From Verrucomicrobiales bacterium (GTDB lineage Bacteria > Verrucomicrobiota > Verrucomicrobiia > Verrucomicrobiales > V1-33): 54,151 nucleotides of DNA. Below the pieces are notes generated by a model. It was given only the letters and a program-made list of their open reading frames with translations. It had not been told where the DNA came from and made no database searches. The stretch lies in NCBI GenBank assembly GCA_947460575.1, contig CANHIJ010000008.1:1-54151 (forward strand). The letters run 5' to 3'. This document shows positions 49,078-54,151 of this stretch, in pieces. Position numbers and translations under genes: made by a program. Position 1 is the first letter of the stretch. Each line of letters opens with the position of its first letter.

Positions 49078-49767
49078 ATGAAAGTTTTGCTCGTTGAGGA
49101 TGAACCTGATCTGGGCGTTCAGGTGTCGCGGGCTTTGACTGCGGCGGGGCACGTGGTGGAGCTGCGCCGGGATGGGACCGCCGCCCTAGCGGCTTTGAAG
49201 GTGGAGCATTTTGAAGCCCTGGTGCTCGATGTCAACCTGCCGGGCTGCAGTGGCCTGGATGTCTTGCAGGTGGCCCACGCGCTGCGCCCTCGTCCGGTTG
49301 TGCTGCTGCTGACGGCCCGGGCCGAGGTGGGGGACCGCGTGGCCGGACTCAATGCCGGGGCGGATGATTACCTGACTAAACCATTTGCGATGGCGGAACT
49401 GCTGGCGCGAGTCAGCAGCATGGGCCGGAGAGGTCAGGGCGGCGCCGCCGAGAGCGTGCTTCCGGGCGGCAGCTTGCGCTTAGACGCCCAGCGCAGGCGC
49501 GTGACCCTCGGCGGGCAAAGCATCGCTCTTTCCCCCCGCGAGTTTGATTTGTTAGCAATCTTCATGCAGGCTCCGGGGCGGGTTTTCAGCCGGGATGAAT
49601 TGTGTGAGCGGATTTGGGAGCGATCGCACGACTACGATACGCGGACGGTGGAAATCTATATTATGCGGCTGCGCAAGAAGCTCGACGGGCCGGGGGCGCC
49701 GACCATTGAGACGGTGCGGGGATGCGGCTACACCATGAAACTGCCTTGCGGCGGCCCTGGCGGCTGA
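49078..49767 (+). CDS. OmpR/PhoB-type response regulator
   Basis: A 229-residue DNA-binding regulator. The receiver domain (1-120) has the acidic pair in VEDEPDL, phosphoacceptor Asp51 (LVLDVNLPG), the conserved Thr (LLLTARAE) and Lys (DDYLTKPF). A winged-helix domain (about 130-225) with LSPREFDLLAIFMQAPGRVFS and the EIYIMRLRKKLD recognition region follows. The ATG at 49078 is preferred over a TTG ten codons upstream. It forms a pair with the histidine kinase gene 58 bp downstream. It follows the flavinylation cluster by about 160 bp and could regulate it; not shown by sequence. Confidence 0.93.
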   Translation: MKVLLVEDEPDLGVQVSRALTAAGHVVELRRDGTAALAALKVEHFEALVLDVNLPGCSGLDVLQVAHALRPRPVVLLLTARAEVGDRVAGLNAGADDYLTKPFAMAELLARVSSMGRRGQGGAAESVLPGGSLRLDAQRRRVTLGGQSIALSPREFDLLAIFMQAPGRVFSRDELCERIWERSHDYDTRTVEIYIMRLRKKLDGPGAPTIETVRGCGYTMKLPCGGPGG

Positions 49768-49825
49768 GGGGATGAGGGGGGCGCGACTTCCTTGAAAGGG
49801 GGCCTGGCTGGGGCGAGATTGGACG

Positions 49826-51181
49826 ATGCGCGCTTGCTCCTTGAAGCTTCAATTTGCCCTGCTTTCGGCGGTTCTGGCGGTGTTGGCGCTGGGTTTGGCG
49901 GGGGCGGTATTGTTGCCGGTGGTGCGCCATCGCCAATTGTACGACCTGGATGAACAACTCGCCCGGGACGCCGCGGTGCTGCAGGGCATTTTTGCTGCCA
50001 AGGAAGCGGAGATTCTCGCCGGGACTCCCGGCGTGGTGGCGGGCCTTTTGCCCCCGAATTTGCGGCTGCGCTATCTGGAGGTGGAAGCCCTTGACGGTCG
50101 GGTGCTCCACCGCTCCGGCAACCTGCGGGGACTAGACCTAACTGGAGAGGTGGGGCGGGCGCACCCCGCCACCATTGCCGGGCAGGCAGCGCGCCTGCGC
50201 ACGGCGCGCCAGGGCGAGTTGGTGCTGCACGTGGGGACCCGCCTGGGCACGCTGGATAAAACGCAGCGCGACTTGGCGATGAGCTTGTTGACGGTCCTGC
50301 CGCTAGTGGTGCTCGGGGCCTTTGGCGGGGGCTTGCTGTTGGGGCGGCGCGCCGTGCGGCCGATCGCCGCGCTCACCGCCGCCGCGGAAACCATCAGCAC
50401 CGAGCGGCCGGGGGACCGCTTGCCGGTACCCCCAACCGGCGATGAAGTGGCTCGACTAACGGAAGTTCTAAACCGGAGCTTCGATCGCCTGCAGCGCGCC
50501 TATGAGGCCGCGGCGCGTTTCTCGGCCGACGCCTCCCATCAGCTCAAGACTCCCCTGGCAGTGATGCGGGCCGGGGTTGATGCCCTAGGCAAAATGGGCG
50601 GCCAAGTCCCGGAAGTGCAGGCGGAGGTCGAGGTGCTGCGGCGGCAATCCCGCCGCCTAACGACGATGGTGGACGATCTGCTCTTGTTGGCGCAGGTCGA
50701 TGCGGGGCGCTTGGAATTGGAGAGCGGGCCATCGGATTTACAGCCCCTGTTGGAGCGGGTTTGGGAAGACCTGGAGGCGCTGGCGGCGGAGCAAAATGTG
50801 TCGGTGGAGCGCTCCTGGCCAGAGGCCTTGCCCTGTCATGCGGATCCGCGCCGGGTCGCGCTCATTTTGCAAAATTTGTTAGAAAATGCCATTAAATACA
50901 CCCCGCCGGGCGGGCGCATTCGCGGCGTGGCCACGGCGGGCGCGGCGGGGGTGGAATGCCGCATCGCCAACACCGGCGCGCCGATTGCCGCGGCCCAGTG
51001 CGAAGCCATATTTGAGCGGTTTCACCGCAGCGGCGCGGGCGAAAACGTCCCTGGCCACGGTCTGGGGCTGAACATCGCGCGGGCCTTGGCGCGGGCTCAC
51101 GGAGGGGATTTGTTTTTGGATAGGGATGAAGCGGGGTGGACGACTTTTGTCCTGCGGCTGCCGCGGGCCCCTGCAGGCTAG
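49826..51181 (+). CDS. Sensor histidine kinase
   Basis: A 451-residue inner-membrane kinase. Two hydrophobic segments (about 9-32 and 153-172) enclose a periplasmic sensor loop of about 120 residues, followed by a HAMP domain, the HisKA dimerisation helix with phosphoacceptor His238 (SHQLKTPLAVM) and an ATPase domain with N box NLLENAIKYTPPG and GHGLGLNIARALARAHGG. All core motifs look intact, in contrast to the PAS protein at 24031-26928. It acts on the regulator encoded just upstream. The signal is not deducible from the loop. Confidence 0.93.
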   Translation: MRACSLKLQFALLSAVLAVLALGLAGAVLLPVVRHRQLYDLDEQLARDAAVLQGIFAAKEAEILAGTPGVVAGLLPPNLRLRYLEVEALDGRVLHRSGNLRGLDLTGEVGRAHPATIAGQAARLRTARQGELVLHVGTRLGTLDKTQRDLAMSLLTVLPLVVLGAFGGGLLLGRRAVRPIAALTAAAETISTERPGDRLPVPPTGDEVARLTEVLNRSFDRLQRAYEAAARFSADASHQLKTPLAVMRAGVDALGKMGGQVPEVQAEVEVLRRQSRRLTTMVDDLLLLAQVDAGRLELESGPSDLQPLLERVWEDLEALAAEQNVSVERSWPEALPCHADPRRVALILQNLLENAIKYTPPGGRIRGVATAGAAGVECRIANTGAPIAAAQCEAIFERFHRSGAGENVPGHGLGLNIARALARAHGGDLFLDRDEAGWTTFVLRLPRAPAG

Positions 51182-51405
51182 GGCCGCCCGGTGGCGCTTC
51201 GGCCTCCTCTCGCAGACACGGTTTGGCCGTTGGCGGGGGCAAAACCTGACCCGGGGGCGGCGCGCTACTGGGGGCGGCTCCGCCTAGCCAGATCTGTAGG
51301 GCCGACCGAGTCGGCGGCGAATTCCTTCCGATTCGTTACGCTATTGTCTTTGCGCTTGGCCGGAGATGCTGACTATGCTGGAAGATTAAAGTTTTTTTCT
51401 AATTT

Positions 51406-52593
51406 ATGAATTGCCTGCGCCCCTCTCGCCTGCGCTGCGCCGCCGCCTTGGTGGGGTTGGCCGCGCTGTGGCCGGGGTCGCTCGGCGCGGCCCGCGCGGC
51501 CCCGGATTTGGATGGGGATAGCATTCCGAACATCGTGGACCTCGACGTGGATAGCGACGGCATCCCCAATGCGCTGGACGACAACATCGATGGCGGTTTT
51601 GCCAAAATGGGACCCTATTTGGGCACCTATATTGGGGACCATGTGGACAACCGCAACGCGGCTGAATGGGACATCGACGGCGACGGGCGCAATGATGATT
51701 GGCTCGGGGAGGACGATATCGACGGCGACGGCTACGACGACGACGACGCCGCGGAAATGGACCTCGATGGAGACGATAGGTTTATTGGATCCACGGAGGA
51801 GGGCGACCGCGCTGGCCCTGGCCGGAGCGACGGAGAAGGCGAAGACGACAACAAAGACGGGGGCGGCGCTGCCGCCGACGGCTCTCGGGACCCTTCTGGG
51901 AAGCAGACGCTTCGCCAGGAACTCACCGCCCGCCCCGCGGCTCCGGGCGAGGCCATGGCCCGGGCGCATATTCACCTGCGGGATTCCGGCAGCGTGGTGT
52001 TTGCGGTAGCGATCGCGCACGGTTGGGCGGGAACCTATGGAGTCCGGGTGGGGGAGGTGGCCAGGGGAGTGATCACGATTGCGGCGGGTGAGAGCGCGGG
52101 GCAGCTGGCTTTTGACACGCATCCCGATGAGCCCGGGGAGGGGCTGCTCGACTTCAACCCTGCGGGTTTGTCAGTGCGCATTTTCCGTGGCGCGGAGGAA
52201 TGGTTCGCGGGTCCAGTGCCGACGCCGCGCGCTGTGGGCGAGGGAGCCCGCGGGTGGGCGGCGGAGTTTAGGGGAAGCCTGGCGGCCGCGCCCGAGGCCG
52301 CGGGCGAGATGGAATTGGGGGTATCCCATGCCGGGGAAGTGGCCCTGGTGCTCGCGGTCAGGCATGTGGCCGCCGCCGCCTATGATGTGAGGATTGGGGG
52401 CGTCATCCGCGGCCAAATGGCCATTTTGCCGGGCGCGGAGCGCGTTTCCACCCTTTTGACATTTGTCGCTGATCCGCTCCGGCGGGGGGAAGCGCGGCTC
52501 GACTTTGAAGCGGCCCATCAGGAGGTGGCGATTGAAAAGGGCGGGGTCGTCTACTTGTCAGGGATGAGCCCAGGGCCGCCATCCGGGCCTTGA
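51406..52593 (+). CDS. Secreted calcium-binding-type (DxDxDG) protein with a duplicated domain
   Basis: A 395-residue protein with a signal peptide (about 1-30, ending AARA). Residues about 33-150 contain repeated D-x-D-x-D-G motifs (DLDGDSIPN, DVDSDGIPN, DIDGDGRND, DIDGDGYDDDD, DLDGDD) of thrombospondin type-3/EF-hand kind, expected to bind Ca2+. The remainder is two similar copies of an approximately 90-residue beta-rich unit: compare YGVRVGEVARGVITI with YDVRIGGVIRGQMAI. Upstream lie about 220 bp with an AT-rich end, so it probably has its own promoter. It follows the two-component pair in the same direction. Function unknown. Confidence 0.75.
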   Translation: MNCLRPSRLRCAAALVGLAALWPGSLGAARAAPDLDGDSIPNIVDLDVDSDGIPNALDDNIDGGFAKMGPYLGTYIGDHVDNRNAAEWDIDGDGRNDDWLGEDDIDGDGYDDDDAAEMDLDGDDRFIGSTEEGDRAGPGRSDGEGEDDNKDGGGAAADGSRDPSGKQTLRQELTARPAAPGEAMARAHIHLRDSGSVVFAVAIAHGWAGTYGVRVGEVARGVITIAAGESAGQLAFDTHPDEPGEGLLDFNPAGLSVRIFRGAEEWFAGPVPTPRAVGEGARGWAAEFRGSLAAAPEAAGEMELGVSHAGEVALVLAVRHVAAAAYDVRIGGVIRGQMAILPGAERVSTLLTFVADPLRRGEARLDFEAAHQEVAIEKGGVVYLSGMSPGPPSGP

Positions 52594-52637
52594 TTTCGGC
52601 CGCGGGTGGCCTGGTGGCGCGGAACGGCTGATATCAG

Positions 52638-53999
52638 CTAGGCAATGATGGGGGCCACGACCTTGCCGTGGACGTCGGTGAGGCGGAAGTCGCGGCCACT
52701 GAAGCGGTAGGTGAGGCGTTCGTGGTCCAGTCCCATGAGGTGGAGAATGGTGGCGTGGAGATCGTGCGCGGTGACGGGGTTTTCCACGGCGGCGAAGCCG
52801 AATTCATCGGTGGCGCCGTGGACGGTGCCGCCTTTGATGCCCCCGCCGGCCATCCAGATGGTGAAGCCATAGGGGTTGTGGTCGCGGCCTTGGGTGGCTC
52901 GGTTCGCGGAGAGCTCCACCGTGGGGGTGCGGCCGAATTCTCCGCCAAAAATCACCAGGGTATCGTCGAGCATGCCGCGCGATTTGAGGTCGGCGAGGAG
53001 GGCGGCGATGGGTTGGTCGATTTCCGCGGCGAGCTTGCGGTGGGAGGCCTCGAGGTTGTCGTGGTGGTCCCAGGGTTGGCCGACGCCGTGCCAGAGTTGG
53101 ACAAAGCGGACGCCGCGCTCGAGGAGGCGGCGGGCGATCAAGGTTTGGCGGCCGTGCACCCCGTCGCCGTAGCGGTCGCGGATGGACTGGGGTTCGCGGG
53201 TGAGGTCAAAGGCATCGGTGGCCTCGCTTTGCATGCGGAAAGCGAGTTCGAAGGAGGCGATGCGGGCGTCGAGGCGGGGGTCGAGGCGGCCGACCCGGTG
53301 GGAGGCATTGAGGGATTGGAGGAGGTCTAACTGTCGGCGCTGGGCGCCTCGGGAGGTGTGCGGGCTGCGGATATTTTCCAGGAGGGCGTCGACATTTTGG
53401 TGTTGGGAGTCGACGTAGGTGCCCTGCATGGCGCCGGGCAGGAAAGCGGACTGCCAGTTTTCCGCGCCCTTGATGGGGAGTCCGCCTGGGCACATAGCGA
53501 CGAAGGCGGGGAGGTTTTGGTTTTCCGAGCCGAGTCCATAGCTGAGCCACGAACCGAGGCTGGGCCGGGCCTGGATGGAGTCGCCGCAATTCATCAGCAT
53601 CAAGCTGGGTTCATGGTTAGGAACCTGGGCGACCATGGAGCGGATCACCGCGATGTCGTCGATGTGCTGCGCGGTTTTGGCGAACAGTTCGCTGACTTCG
53701 ATGCCGCTTTGGCCAAAGCGTTGGAAGCGGAATGGGGAGGGGAAGGCGGCGCCGGTTTTGCGCTCCGTGAGGAGTGTTCGGGGGAGCGGTTTTCCGGCGT
53801 AAGTGGCGAGGGCTGGCTTGGGGTCAAAGGTGTCGACGTGGGAGGGGCCGCCATTGAGGAAGAAGTGGATCACCCGTTTGGCCTTGGGGGCGAAATGGGG
53901 GCCGGGCGGGGCCGCGGAGGCATGGGGCGCGAGGATTCCCGCTAGGCCCAGCATGCCGAAACCCATGCCGGAGCGCTGGAGAAATTGGCGTCGATGCAT
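52638..53999 (-). CDS. DUF1501 family protein (sulfatase-related fold), Tat-exported
   Basis: A 453-residue protein with a twin-arginine signal (MHRRQFLQRSGMGFGMLG). Diagnostic DUF1501 segments are HFFLNGGPSHVDTFDPKP (about 45-62), LGSWLSYGLGSENQNLP and VIFGGEFGRTP with GRDHNPYGFT. DUF1501 genes follow DUF1549/DUF1553 genes in very many Planctomycetes and Verrucomicrobia, and the fold is related to alkaline phosphatase/sulfatase. The upstream minus-strand gene here is a DUF1553 protein, 12 bp away, so they form an operon. The catalytic role is not established. Confidence 0.92.
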   Translation of the reverse strand: MHRRQFLQRSGMGFGMLGLAGILAPHASAAPPGPHFAPKAKRVIHFFLNGGPSHVDTFDPKPALATYAGKPLPRTLLTERKTGAAFPSPFRFQRFGQSGIEVSELFAKTAQHIDDIAVIRSMVAQVPNHEPSLMLMNCGDSIQARPSLGSWLSYGLGSENQNLPAFVAMCPGGLPIKGAENWQSAFLPGAMQGTYVDSQHQNVDALLENIRSPHTSRGAQRRQLDLLQSLNASHRVGRLDPRLDARIASFELAFRMQSEATDAFDLTREPQSIRDRYGDGVHGRQTLIARRLLERGVRFVQLWHGVGQPWDHHDNLEASHRKLAAEIDQPIAALLADLKSRGMLDDTLVIFGGEFGRTPTVELSANRATQGRDHNPYGFTIWMAGGGIKGGTVHGATDEFGFAAVENPVTAHDLHATILHLMGLDHERLTYRFSGRDFRLTDVHGKVVAPIIA

Positions 54000-54011
54000 C
54001 GAATGATAAAG

Positions 54012-54151
54012 TTAGTCAACAAAGGAGAATTCATTGGAGAGCAGGAGGGCCTGCGCCAGTTGTTCCCAGGGGGTGAGATCTTCCGCGGCGCTGCCGGAGA
54101 AATCGGCCTGGGCCTGCCAGGGGGGCGCGTCGAGCGCGGGGATTTTGGCAA
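54012..54151 (-). CDS. DUF1553 (PSD1-type) protein, C-terminal end, truncated by the window
   Basis: Only the last 46 or so codons are present; the gene continues beyond position 54151. The frame ending at the TAA at 54012-54014 reads PWEQLAQALLLSNEFSFVD, the conserved C-terminus of DUF1553/PSD1 proteins (LAQALL-SNEF-FVD). The partnership with the DUF1501 gene 12 bp downstream is characteristic. Complete members carry DUF1549 and DUF1553, often with an N-terminal cytochrome-like CxxCH domain. The gene is transcribed from the right. Confidence 0.82.
   Translation of the reverse strand, partial: AKIPALDAPPWQAQADFSGSAAEDLTPWEQLAQALLLSNEFSFVD

Noticed and set aside
1-54151. tRNA, rRNA, prophage, insertion sequence transposase or classical defence genes
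   Set aside because: None recognised by reading; a tRNA scan and profile searches would be needed to exclude small RNA genes.

Overview
The window is a GC-rich bacterial chromosome segment. It most likely comes from a Verrucomicrobiota member of the PVC superphylum. Pointers are a DUF1553/DUF1501 pair, a planctomycete-type cytochrome fused to a SUMF1 domain, two Tat-exported Gfo/Idh/MocA oxidoreductases, a GxxExxY gene bracketed by CTTTGTG-type repeats, a surface protein with Ig-like repeats and a DPDADG motif, and many REP-like palindromes between genes. This assignment is inference from gene content. I recognised no rRNA, tRNA, CRISPR array, transposase or prophage gene.

Layout. 0-5.4 kb: GxxExxY gene, an FHA-adenylate cyclase translationally coupled to a helical-repeat protein, a CDF metal transporter, then an 816-bp gene-free block full of palindromes and inverted repeats. 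The + strand changes from C-rich to G-rich across that block regardless of gene direction, which is origin-like. 5.4-11.1 kb (minus strand): lipoprotein phospholipase D, UbiA prenyltransferase, TerC, FAD oxidoreductase. 11.2-20.6 kb (plus): YbeY, an unknown protein, ClpS with a DUF2017-like partner, asparagine synthase, Gfo/Idh/MocA oxidoreductase with a strong terminator, DUF485 plus sodium:solute symporter, and a bacterial nitric oxide synthase oxygenase. 20.6-26.9 kb: cytochrome-SUMF1 protein, second Gfo/Idh/MocA protein, large multi-PAS kinase-like protein. 27.1-33.9 kb: TonB-ExbB-ExbD, three small coiled-coil membrane proteins, MacA-MacB exporter. 34-38.3 kb: repeat block, N-acetylhexosamine-kinase-like protein, subtilisin-like protease, two small proteins. 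38.7-42.7 kb: tgt-yajC-secDF. 42.9-43.9 kb: trpD.

The most interesting part is 44.2-48.9 kb: five tightly spaced plus-strand genes for a DUF3570 outer-membrane barrel, an ApbE-type FMN transferase, a TlpA-like thioredoxin, a DUF4266 lipoprotein ending in a Gly-rich Cys-Gly-Cys-Asn tail, and an Ig-like repeat protein with the sequence DAVSGAT, which matches the ApbE flavinylation motif. I infer an extracytoplasmic flavin/thiol redox system whose likely FMN-carrying protein is the Ig-like protein. A two-component system, a calcium-binding-type DxDxDG protein and the DUF1553/DUF1501 pair complete the window.

Several enzymes depart from family norms at key residues: YbeY (third zinc ligand), Tgt (zinc cysteines), ApbE (Mg-binding Asp), the PAS kinase (N-box Asn) and the SUMF1 domain (no catalytic Cys). 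These readings come from recalled family motifs and need alignments to confirm.
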